From Acanthaster planci (Eukaryota; Echinodermata; Asteroidea; Valvatida; Acanthasteridae): a stretch of 55,269 nucleotides of DNA. The DNA lies in NCBI RefSeq assembly GCF_001949145.1, contig NW_019091392.1, positions 1,566,526 through 1,621,794 on the forward strand, in the 5' to 3' direction. The position numbers were made by a program, and so were the translations under genes. The notes below the pieces were generated by a model. That model saw nothing but the letters and a program-made list of their open reading frames with translations, was not told the origin of the DNA and ran no database searches. This document shows, piece by piece, positions 10,671 to 20,600 of the stretch (the first letter of the stretch is position 1; every line of letters starts with the position of its first letter).

Positions 10671-12521
10671 TTAACAATATTTCTGTTCCTTGTTCGCTTC
10701 GAAGTCGATCATTCCCCTTAATCGTTTCCTCTTACTCCTGAACTTCTGTCTCTTTGCTGAGGGCTTGCAAATTTCGGGTGGAAATGCCTGCTTGAAGTAC
10801 GTAACGTAGCACCTGCTGACTGATTGCCTGAACTCTTCAGCATGTTGCTGCCATGGCGTCATGCCTTCATTTTTACCAACAGGTCCTGCTGGTGGGCATG
10901 TTTTGGCAGCAGGCAGGGGGATGTTGTAGGTGACCTCAGGTGATTCTCCAGCATGGATGCTGACATAGCCGCTCCTCTGTAGACAGCGTACAATGCTTCC
11001 TGGAGCAATTCGCCTGGTTCTAATGACACACAATTTAATCAGCTCGTTCTGCAGCTGCTTGATGGATTTCAGTTTGTTTTGGCCTCCGTCAGCTGGCTGG
11101 TGGTGGGAGTTGACCCATTCGAGCACACGCGACACTGCCTCCTCCTTTTCGCTTTGAGATGCCGGAATGGGAACAGCATTATGGTATTTGGCCCTGGACA
11201 ACAACTGCGCACTGAGAGCTCTGGCAAATTCCTTGGACGTGCCATTGGCGCGAGGTTTGTCTCTCAGAAGCCAGGTTGGTAAAGTGTCCATGGGGATTGC
11301 AGGCTCACTTGGGGAGGCACACGACTCTGGATCTGGACTCTGACAGTGAGCAATGTGAAAGTCAATGCCTAGCAGGCCTTCTGGTGTCAGAGGGATCAGC
11401 TCCTGTGCCGTGATCTCACCCACTGCAATACCAATCAAGATCTCAGTCTTCCCCTGTCGGCGTGTATGCCTTCTACCCCTGACTCTTCTTTCTGTTTTCT
11501 TAGCCTGCCTGTGTTTTACCTGTGACAAATTGCTGAGCAGAGCTTTGGAGGGTAAGACGGCAAATGTTAATCTCTGTGGTTTAACGAGGTTAAGGAGATC
11601 CTTCAGACTGCTTGGTCTGTCCTCTGGTGGAACACAGAATAGGGAATATGCCACCAGAGTATCCCTGAGAATATCCTCCAGTCCATCTCCTGGCACGGTG
11701 CAGGGGGTGGCATCCTCCGTCTCATCATACAAGTCACAACTTTCAGGGGGCTCCTCATTATGGTTACTGACCCAGTTTATGTCTGAGAATGCAATGGAGT
11801 TGCTGTCAAGCAATGTTGGGTAAACCATTGGGTACACCGTCCCCAACAGATACCACATCAGTATATTGACATCTTTATTAAAATAGGAACAGCTCTGCGA
11901 CAACTGAAACAACCCGTCAATACACTTTGCGTCGCTGCTGTTATGGAGTGCCTCAAGGACTTGTGACTGTTCACCACTGAAATCTGGTAGGGAGTATGTA
12001 ACATTTTCACCCTCGACTTTCAACAAACCCCTGGACTGCAGTTTCAAAATGACATCAAGTGGGCTGCGGTCCACTTCCATTTGGCAGCGTTGGTACAGTT
12101 CTTGTTCAAGTTGTTGTTGGGTCCCTTCGTGCTTGTCCCATTCGCGTAGCCACGCTAAGACACCTTGAGTGATCTCTGCCTCAATCTCCCCTCCTGGCAC
12201 AGCAACATCAAAGTCTCGTTCCATCTTCTTTGCATTCTTCGGAACACTCTTCTGAAACTCCTGGTCGCCAATGTGCTTGTGAGGTGTGTAATACACTCTA
12301 GACTGGTTGTGTTGCACATTGAGCACGGGAGGCTCTGGGCATGCCGACATTCTGTTAGCAGCTTCGAGCACCTCTAGCGGGTCAACATATGGTGCCACCA
12401 TAGTACAAGAACGGAGAACATTCTCCAGTTTCTTCAGTGACTTAGGTCTGCCACTGTTGCCCATGGAGACCAACATGGTCAAGGCTTTCTCAACCAGGCA
12501 AGGAGGGGTGGAAGTTTCCAT
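10671..12521 (-). CDS. Unrecognised multi-unit winged-helix-like protein, copy C
   Basis: Intronless minus-strand frame. The first in-frame ATG is at 12521-12519, giving 616 residues. The frame stays open 20 codons further to an acceptor-like TAGCAG near 12585, so an upstream exon may add residues. From that ATG: N-terminal block about 7-80 (VEKALTMLVSMG, APYVDPLEVLEAAN, ending RVYYTP); unit II about 106-179 (VLAWL, LEQELYQ, ending VTYSLP); an extra segment about 185-245 not seen in A or B; central block about 280-390 (RPSSLKDLLNLV, QVKHRQ, a very basic stretch, ILIGIAVGE, LTPEGLLGID); unit IV about 446-535 (NAVPIPA, VLEWV, LQNELIKLC, ending VTYNIP); PWQQH; and a C-terminal cluster KRQKFRSKRKRLR that could be a nuclear signal. 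It is the most diverged of the three and is inverted relative to them. Function is unknown. Confidence 0.85.
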   Translation of the reverse strand: METSTPPCLVEKALTMLVSMGNSGRPKSLKKLENVLRSCTMVAPYVDPLEVLEAANRMSACPEPPVLNVQHNQSRVYYTPHKHIGDQEFQKSVPKNAKKMERDFDVAVPGGEIEAEITQGVLAWLREWDKHEGTQQQLEQELYQRCQMEVDRSPLDVILKLQSRGLLKVEGENVTYSLPDFSGEQSQVLEALHNSSDAKCIDGLFQLSQSCSYFNKDVNILMWYLLGTVYPMVYPTLLDSNSIAFSDINWVSNHNEEPPESCDLYDETEDATPCTVPGDGLEDILRDTLVAYSLFCVPPEDRPSSLKDLLNLVKPQRLTFAVLPSKALLSNLSQVKHRQAKKTERRVRGRRHTRRQGKTEILIGIAVGEITAQELIPLTPEGLLGIDFHIAHCQSPDPESCASPSEPAIPMDTLPTWLLRDKPRANGTSKEFARALSAQLLSRAKYHNAVPIPASQSEKEEAVSRVLEWVNSHHQPADGGQNKLKSIKQLQNELIKLCVIRTRRIAPGSIVRCLQRSGYVSIHAGESPEVTYNIPLPAAKTCPPAGPVGKNEGMTPWQQHAEEFRQSVSRCYVTYFKQAFPPEICKPSAKRQKFRSKRKRLRGMIDFEANKEQKYC

Positions 12522-12680
12522 GCTCTCATTTACGTCAGTCTGTGTGGACACGCATGAACAACCGGTAGGCAGTACATCCAACTGCTACAGCTCACTGCTA
12601 ATATTAGTAATAATATACATGTACATGCAGCAGAAACCTACAAAGTACAAAATGCAATGATGTACATGTACATGATGTAG

Positions 12681-12691
12681 CCAGTACTTAC
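12681..12691 (-). promoter_or_regulatory. Strong 5' splice donor-like site upstream of copy C
   Basis: On the minus strand this reads GTAAGTACTGG directly after a GC-rich stretch. With the acceptor near 12585 it would define a roughly 105-base intron in the leader of copy C. It conflicts with the TATA-like box 26 bases upstream, which would put the start site inside the intron. Confidence 0.4.
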
Positions 12692-12709
12692 GCGAGCCGC
12701 GCCGGTCGG

Positions 12710-12717
12710 CTTTTATA
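12710..12717 (-). promoter_or_regulatory. TATA box candidate of copy C
   Basis: The minus strand reads GGCC-TATAAAAG-CC, a near-ideal TATA box, about 190 bases before the ATG at 12521. The expected start site near 12686 would give an unspliced leader of about 165 bases. Confidence 0.5.
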
Positions 12718-12757
12718 GGCCTGGGACGCACGGTTGCAGGCAAGTTCACGCGCACAG

Positions 12758-12880
12758 GACGTTTCCAAAACGTCAACACGTTCGTACACGTATTTTGCTG
12801 ATGACTCAAAAACGTCAAAACGTATGCATGAACATCGGAACGTTTCCAAAACGTCAAAATTGTGCTGATGTCTCAAAAAT
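12758..12880. repeat. 81-bp tandem duplication upstream of copy C
   Basis: CGTTTCCAAAACGTCAA occurs at about 12760 and 12841. TGCTGATGACTCAAAAA occurs at about 12796, with a one-base variant at about 12863. The second unit is partial. AACGTCAA-type words recur within, giving a cluster of ACGT cores just behind the copy C promoter. Confidence 0.75.
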
Positions 12881-13579
12881 TAGACAGTGAGCTCAGCCGT
12901 TTGTTCAACGTTCCATGTTGACATCGGGAGTAACGTGTCGAAGGTCACAAAATTGCTAGATAATTGCACGGCCATATCGGCTGCATTTGAGATCGAGATT
13001 GCATGGCGTTGCAAAATTGCTAGCCTTCGTTCGAGTCTGACCCGTGCAATCTTAACTACTGCCCTGCAAACTCGACATGTACATGTACAGTACAATAGGC
13101 GTACATGTACAGTACATGTACATATGGGCCTACATGTAAATGTACAATGTATCATGCGCTGTCAGCTTTGAGTTTGATCGTTCTGCAGCCATGCTCTCAG
13201 TGTATTTTTTTCGGAGGCCGTGGGTCATTTTATCCCACAATTTAGGCTAAAACCGTCAGTCTAAATAGGCCCCCCCATATGGGTCCACTGAAAAATGATA
13301 TCATGTAGAATGCGTGAAATTTGAAATATAAAATCGCGTGTAAATCAACTTAAAGTATTCCTTTTTATGGGGAAAACAAAACTGCTTGTGAAGTTTTTTC
13401 TGGTAATGTACTATGGCACGCCGTCTTCTTTGAAATCGATTTGAGCTTGTATAGGGGCTAGTTGCAAAATGTTCGATCGTAGCTAGTGTAGTGACTTGTT
13501 TAGTTCCTGGAAAGGAGACCGGAATTTTTCCTCTCTCTTCTCACGGGAGGTAGGAAACCTCCATGCTCTTATATACCAG
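12881..13579. other. Spacer between copy C and repeat X copy 2
   Basis: Two opposite-strand frames overlap near 12880-13170. They are shadows of each other and lack conserved content. No gene is supported apart from the ACATGTAC stretch noted separately. Confidence 0.35.
13072..13147. repeat. ACATGTAC-rich low-complexity stretch
   Basis: Several overlapping copies of the self-complementary words ACATGTAC and TACATGTA occur within about 75 bases. The same words are scattered through the whole window. Confidence 0.7.
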
Positions 13580-13775
13580 GCACGAAATGGGACAGAGGAG
13601 TGTCCCCCCCCACTACAAGTCCAAGCCCTATACACATTCCAGCCTATTATCGCTGAACACCCCCCCCCCTGCCACCGCGGTGACTTCTGAAAAGAATTTC
13701 GGACTAGATACCAGCATCATTGAAGGGCGGGGGAGGATTCTCTCTATCCGTATGCTCTCCTCGATCATCCGACAT
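13580..13775. repeat. Dispersed repeat family X, copy 2 (diverged)
   Basis: Shares with the copies at 1887 and 42491 a GGGACAGAGG/C-run start, CAAGTCCAAGCCCTATACACA, a second C-run, TCTGAAAAGAATT and CTCTC-TCCGT. It is more diverged and has longer C-runs. It lies in the spacer between copy C and CMTR1. Confidence 0.55.
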
Positions 13776-14353
13776 GTAGGCCGGTTTCTAATACCTGATT
13801 TCAAGATTTTTTTTCATTTCCTACAGCATCATAATCACACACGATGGTAGAACTTTTCAAGTTAATAAATACACAAATATGATTGAATGATACCACACTT
13901 AATACACTCAGTTCAGAAAGGATGCTGTAGAGGGGTACCCGATGAAAGCAATGCTTGTAGATTTGAGCCCGGTTTGTAACATTACTTATTAAATTACAAA
14001 CACACACACAAAAAAAACCACAAAGACAGACAAAACAAGTAAACGTGTAGTTGCAAGTACAAGTATGTGGCCGGAAACCAGCATGGAAAGTTAAATTAAG
14101 ATATAGGGCCTAAGTGTTAATTGTCTCCACTGCAGGCTTCATCATCTTTACCACCAGACTTGTAACTTTTTAGCCCGAAAATAAGTCCTATAGTACCACA
14201 AAAACATCAAATAAGATACAACAAATCGAAATACTACAGTATTTAAATTTTATTTGAACTCTTGAACAGACCATTCGGGGATTGATTTTGGAGACAGAGC
14301 CAGCATGCAGACGAAGTCTAGTTTTGAAAAACAGCCAAGCTGAACCTTCCTTC

Positions 14354-14374
14354 ACTGCACTTCCCATCATGCAC
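14354..14374 (+). promoter_or_regulatory. CMTR1: ZNF143/SBS-like promoter element of CMTR1
   Basis: By eye 17 of 21 positions match the ZNF143 (Staf) binding consensus whose core is TTCCCA--ATGCA. It lies 130-150 bases before the CMTR1 ATG and immediately upstream of a YY1-like site, a pairing common in housekeeping promoters. Confidence 0.5.
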
Positions 14375-14380
14375 TTCTAC

Positions 14381-14398
14381 AAAATGGCCGCCATTTGG
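14381..14398 (+). promoter_or_regulatory. CMTR1: YY1-like palindrome at the CMTR1 promoter
   Basis: AAAATGGCCGCCATTT is a near-palindrome carrying the YY1 core AAATGGC on both strands. In other animals such sites often mark the start of transcription of ribosomal and RNA-processing genes. Transcription probably starts close by; a small leader intron ending in TTTTCAG at 14491 is possible. Confidence 0.5.
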
Positions 14399-14503
14399 GA
14401 CTTTTTTCAACACCGAAAATACCATAACCTAAAGTAAAATCTACAGTCAGAGCCTTATTTAGCCCTTAAATATCCTTTTGAAGTATTTTCAGGAAGAAAC
14501 AGC

Positions 14504-14618
14504 ATGTACAAGTATAAAGCAAACAAAAGAGGCTCGTCACAACTTCCTCCTAAGAAGAAACTCAAGGTGGAATTGGAGCCGCCAGTTGCAGTCGTTGACC
14601 ATGTTGACCGTCGTGACG
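14504..14618 (+). CDS. CMTR1: CMTR1 coding exon 1
   Basis: Holds the ATG and residues 1-38 plus one base of codon 39. The lysine-rich PPKKKLKV segment fits the nuclear localisation signal known at this end of CMTR1. The donor GTAAGC follows. The phase-1 end joins exactly to exon 2, creating Ala39. Confidence 0.8.
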
Positions 14619-17600
14619 GTAAGCTTGAAAGTTGGATGATCATGTTGATGTTGGGCGCGATCGGTTGACAATGTCAGTGGTCGATATGTGCGATCGCACA
14701 ATCTTCGCGCGACCTACTGAGACTTGTCTGAAAAAAGTGTTTTCAAGTAGATGTGTCGGAAGTTTCTTGGACATGTTGGAAAGAGTTCTAGCTCCATATA
14801 CACGATATACATAGGCTTCTGAAACTTGTAGTTAGCAGGCCAGGCCTCTGCATAACGCTAACTATAGGCCCTAGCCTATTTTGAAATAAATACTTGAGGC
14901 TCTGTGCACAAACCTATGAGAGTTGTCCAGAAAACCTAAACTAAGTGTTCTTTAAGTAAATGCTTTTGAATTTTCTTAGCTAGGGCCTAAATTTCAATTT
15001 GTTGGCCATGGTATCACAGCTGGTATTTATTAGGCCTATAGTGAGTGATAGTAATTGCATAATGTACATGTACATGTATTTTTATTATAACATAGAGCCT
15101 ATGAGGGAAAATTAGTGTTGTCTGCAGGCCCATACATCTGTACATGTATGGACCTCTTTCGATTTTCTTAGCTAAATTTCCCTTTTCAGACATGTTATCG
15201 CTTTCTGATGGCTGTTATCATGGTTATAATATTTAAGGGAAAATTAGCGTAGTCCGTATATGGAATTCTGTCCGCTCATTTTCTTCAATATGAAATTGTG
15301 ATTGAAATTGTCTTGCTCTGTATACTACACTCTAACTCCTCTGTCTAAATTTCACAGTCTGAAGGAATTCAAACTAATACTTGTAATGTAATAGATCAAA
15401 ATGTTTCCTACATGTATGACATCCTCTCCAAGATCACTTCAAAAAGAAAACAGAAAAAAAGTAGTTCAAAAATTTATGAGCCTCCCTAACGAGGTCAAAA
15501 CAAAATGTCACACTTTAATTTGATTGTTGCCGGTGTTACATGTGGAAAGATCAACTAAAAACAATCAGTCACACACGGCAGCAAAGTAATTTTAAGAAGA
15601 AACAACAAGTAAACAAGATATTTAGGACAACCAGCAATTATCAAGAAGCAGAAGCCTGAGTTGAATTAGAACTAAAAGTGTATTAATTTTGATAATAAAC
15701 CAACGACCAATTGGCAAATTAACAGTTGTATAATACAAATTTATACAATTATAATAAATAAAAAATCCCTGTGAACATAAGAAAACCAAATAAAACCGGG
15801 TTGCTCTGTTGACCGGTGGGCAAGGACTGCTGCGAGGTGTACATGTAGTACATGTCTGACGGGAACTTGACTAACCGCTGGTCCCGAGGATGAGGCAGTG
15901 CTACACAGCACCACAGCACGGCGGGTACCCACCGTGCAGGTACACTCAGTTCAGGGCCAATGAAGCAATAGCCTGGAATGCCAGTACGATGATTAACAGC
16001 TTGAGGAGACCGGCCACGCCCAGCGGATTCATGAAGGTAGCTTGACTTGGGCACCGGTAGTAGCTGGTTCATTGGTGCTGTCAGCGTCTCGCCTGCCCGT
16101 GGTGGTACATGTATGTTCAACAGAATACCCGGCATGATGTTGTTGTTTTGTTTTAATGGTGCTTTCAGCAACTCAGGCTATTCGCGTCAATAACTGTACA
16201 TTTATTCATACAATTTATTAATCAGCATCACATTACGGAGCTAGGAAAAAGGTCCGGTTTTAGAGGCAGGAGGAAACCAAGTGCCCGGAGAAAACCTGCG
16301 AGAGCGAGTATGGACTGGAAACCAAATGCACTTAAAGCCTGGGTCAAGCCAGGACTCGAAATTGGGCCTCACTGGTGCAAAGCGAGGAAAGAACCGCTAC
16401 GCTAGCCCGCTCCCCCTCTGAGAACGGGGCATGGGAGTGTCTACCCAATTTAAAGTGTCCTAGCACATTGCCTGTTCACTCATTATGCAAAGAGTCTAAT
16501 AGAAGAAACATTTTACTGGGCGTGGCCTGAGAAGATGACAATGTCAGCCCAGGAGGATTAAGGTTCAGGCTCCAGACAGTCAAGCTAATAATCCCCACTA
16601 GCTGGCCTGACCTACATGTAGAAATTCTGGAATTCAAATCCTGATTGTAACACCGGGCATACCCATGATGCCGGCCCTCAATAAACATTCCCAGTTCAGT
16701 TGGATGTTTGACTTGACTGTGCACCAACTCAAATCTTGAGACAACTCGACCAGTCTAGGACACCTTGACCGTTTACCAACTTGTCTATTAAGACAACTTC
16801 AAGGTGTGAACATGATGGAGTTTGGGACATTTGTCACAAATTGCAGATCATATGTTCGGTCAAATTTACATGTCGCATTAATTTAAAACTGGAGTCATTG
16901 AGCATGGCATGCATAGGGACCCAGTGACACAGCATGAACAAAACTAGTGGACAGTGCGTCGGCCACACGGCTGGTATGGGAGACAGTATCTGCCCCGTAG
17001 TCCGAAAAAAAGGAAAGCTCTTTTTTTTTCAGTGTAGAGAAAAGGTGTGGATGATGTGATTGTAAAGGGCAAGCACATTCATTACGTGTCAACTTGTCTC
17101 AGCTGATGATTTGTTTCAACAGTCAAGTTAATGTCTGTCCATTTGAGGCACAGATGGTCAAGTTGTTCCACCGGTTGAGTTGTCTCAATGGTCGAGTTGT
17201 TCCAAATTGAGTTGAAAAATGATTAAGTTGTTTGAGCCTCAATCCGTATACCCTAATATGTATGGGCCATACTGCAGCTTTTTTTGTTCATGTACTTGGC
17301 TCTTTTTTTGCCTCTACACCGAGTTATGGAAAAAGTTTTTCAGGACTGTGCACTTACTGGCAAGGTCATATTGAAAATAATCAAGCATGCACATCATACA
17401 TGTTCATTTAAGTTGTGCATATTCTTATGCAAAATTATTCTTAAGAATGTTTGAATAAAGTTTTCACGATGCTACAAAGTTAAAATGTTGATATTCATAG
17501 AAACGTGTACAGGAACATTAAATATGACCAGAAATGGAAAAACATGGTAGTTCCATATTGGATGTCACATGACACCCTATGCACAAACTCTATTAGACTG

Positions 17601-20600
17601 GTCCGAAAAAGTGTTTGGAGTGTTTTCTACATGAATACCTCAATTTTTCCCTACTAAATTTTCTTTTTAGGTCATTTTATTGCTTTCAGATGATCAATAA
17701 GTGACTGTAGGGAGTAAAAAGTGGGGTCCATACATGTACATGTGTAATTATACCATTCTTTCCCCAGAAATTGACATCAATTATCAAAACATTCTACAGT
17801 ACAACATACTGAATATCAAGGTTGTAGCTACGTTGGGCGGGGCCGGCTGGTGCTAGCCACCACTCAACATTACTGGCCGGCACAGGGGATGAAAATGAAG
17901 CTTGCCAGCCGGCACAAATTTATTACAATTTATACACATTATTGCAATTTTTTAGCATTGAGAGAGAAAATGAGCTGTTCTTATTTTTATGAATTTTTCA
18001 AAAACAGCCCATACTAAAAAATTCCCACAATGTAGCTACAAACCGGCTGGTTAAAGTTAATAAGTAGGTCATACACTGTAGGTGCCACTGACAATGTACA
18101 AGCACAGTACTGCATTGAGTCTATAGCATTACATGTACAGTGTGTAAGTGTACGACATGTACATTTATGTACTTCATTGTTTTGTTCTATGCAGCTTGGG
18201 AAGTTACCGTGTATGTTTTGTTGGCATGTACGTGTATTTTTGTCCTTGGTTTTAACCGAATCCAAAACTGTCAATGTATTCATATTTGTAGCATTTGATT
18301 TCACGGACTCAAGCAGTGACGATGAGCGGCCGCCATCTTTCAGTCTGAATCGCAGGGCCTCCAGCAATGAGGCCATCAGCCCACGCCCAGCCCCAGGCCA
18401 GGGCCAGTCCTCCCCCAGAGTGGACAGCCCAAGTGGTATGGGCAGTCAGCTGGCCAGCCCCACCTACTACAGTGACTTCAGTGACTTCAGGGAGTCCCTG
18501 TCGCCCCCCGAGGCCCGGCCCAGGACCAGCCACGGCAACTCAGGCGGACGTTTTTTCCAGTCGGAGTGCCACTCCTCAACGGAAGACTCTGCATCTGAGA
18601 AGGAGGCATTGCTTTCCTTCTCCCCACCATCCTGGCAGCAGGACACAGCTAAGGATGGCAGCTACATGTACAGCGATAAAGCACAGAAGATGATGGTGGG
18701 TGACTTATTCGCAGTGACATTCATGGCCTTAAAAAATCACCTACAGTGGCCAAGTGTGCCCTAGCTAAAAAGTGGTATCCAAGCACCATGATCCCTTGGC
18801 AACTTTGTACTTGTAGCTTTAGATGACACAATTTCCCCAAGCCCTCAAATATGAGCATTCATTTCTTTTCAAAAAATAAACCCACAGCTTGTGTTTTTGC
18901 CCTCACTTTTTTCCCCGGAAATGATACATGCACATGTGCTTATTTGTACATATCGCTGTTACCTGCTGAAATAGACTGGCCCCCTTCCCATTTACTGTTC
19001 AAAAGCATTTCTAGCTTGTACACAGGACATACACGTAACTTGTCATTTCGTTTGTCTGGTTCCCAGATGTACATGTATCATACAAAAACAACATCATCTG
19101 AAAAAGAGTGCCTGACTAGATGTAGGGGGACCTAGAGGGATTCCTTTTCTCAACCATATCCCACATAAATCACATTAAAATTACTCAGTAGCAGGGTTCC
19201 AGTCAATCAAGCAAGTTTGGTGGCTTTTGGACATACATGTAGTATTATGCAAAATAAACTTTTTTATTTTGCCGACACGCAGGTCTACGGCGACGCTCGA
19301 GCTGACCAGAAACCAGAGACTTTCATATTTATAATCGAAATAATTTCTGACAGCACCATCAAATTTTTCTGGTCACTACCAAGCACAGCTTTAATTAATG
19401 TGTAAGCATCTAGTCAGTTTCTCTATATACAACTGCAGTTTGTTAGAAATCATTTCAGTTGGCACTTTTCTTTTTCAATTTCAGGCCAGTATGGGCTACA
19501 GGAAGGGTGAAGGTCTGGGTGTAGGAGGAAAAGGTCGGGTGGACATCGTGGAGTCATCCAAACAGAGAGGGAGACGAGGGTTGGGTCATGTGACTGAGGG
19601 GTTTGAGGCCAGCGATGACCTAGTGTGGGACGAGACAGAGGAGGTGGGTATGGCTGATTGTTTGTTCCTCAGGTTACAGCTGCACAGCGTCCCAGAACCA
19701 GAAGCAAGATGTTTAACTGAATAAAATGGTTCACAAGTCGGCCGTGGTTTTGGTTTTTTTTTAGTTGAATCCTGCAACAATCCTAAACTTTTTCACTGGC
19801 ATACGCGTACCCGCGACATGCAACATCCATTTTCAACAGGATGTCAAGCTGGTAGTGAAACATGAAAACAAGCAGCTCATAGAAATCTCCAAAAAATTGG
19901 TTGGAGGATTGGAAAAGTCAGACAAAGTCAATTACTGTTTAAAAATGTCTGTTTCACTGGCAAGTGGCTTATTGTACCCTTGTTTTTGATGGTGTGTGGA
20001 TGGATTTTGACCAGTGTATGTACATATACATGTACGTGTGGAGAGCTAACAATGACTGTGTGGTCGATCGTGCACATGTACATGGTTGCACAGTGACTGA
20101 GGTGACTGCAGTCACTTCACTGCCTGATAAAACGTTTATTTGACAAATTCTTAGCATTGCATTGTTGAAGAGGAAACAAAAACTCGAAGGTAAATTTGCC
20201 AACCACTAGTACTATGTGAAGCCATGGAAAAATGCATTTTGAGGGCCATAATCGGTCCATGGATTTTTGAGGGCCATAATCGGCCCATGCATTTTTGCAA
20301 GACAAGTTACACAAGCTGCACTTCTAGCGTTAGAAATGAATAGCATTTTTCTCAAAGCAGTGATCTAAAAAAATAAATCAAGTTTTGCGAAGTAAATCAC
20401 AAACCCCAAAATGGGCCAATTTTGACAAATTGCACCACATGCAAATCCTATAAGAGTAGTTTATTTTACTTATGCAGTCCCTGACCCACACAACTGTTAT
20501 TTGTCTTGTTATGTATTCAGGTTTTTGTCCCTGGTCCCTGCAACTGCTTGTGTTTTGGGGTTTTTTATATACTCTGAGTTCAATTTTGTTTTGTCTGTTC

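Noticed and set aside
18309-18533. Antisense frame over CMTR1 exon 2
   Set aside because: Shadow of the GC-rich coding exon; no independent support.
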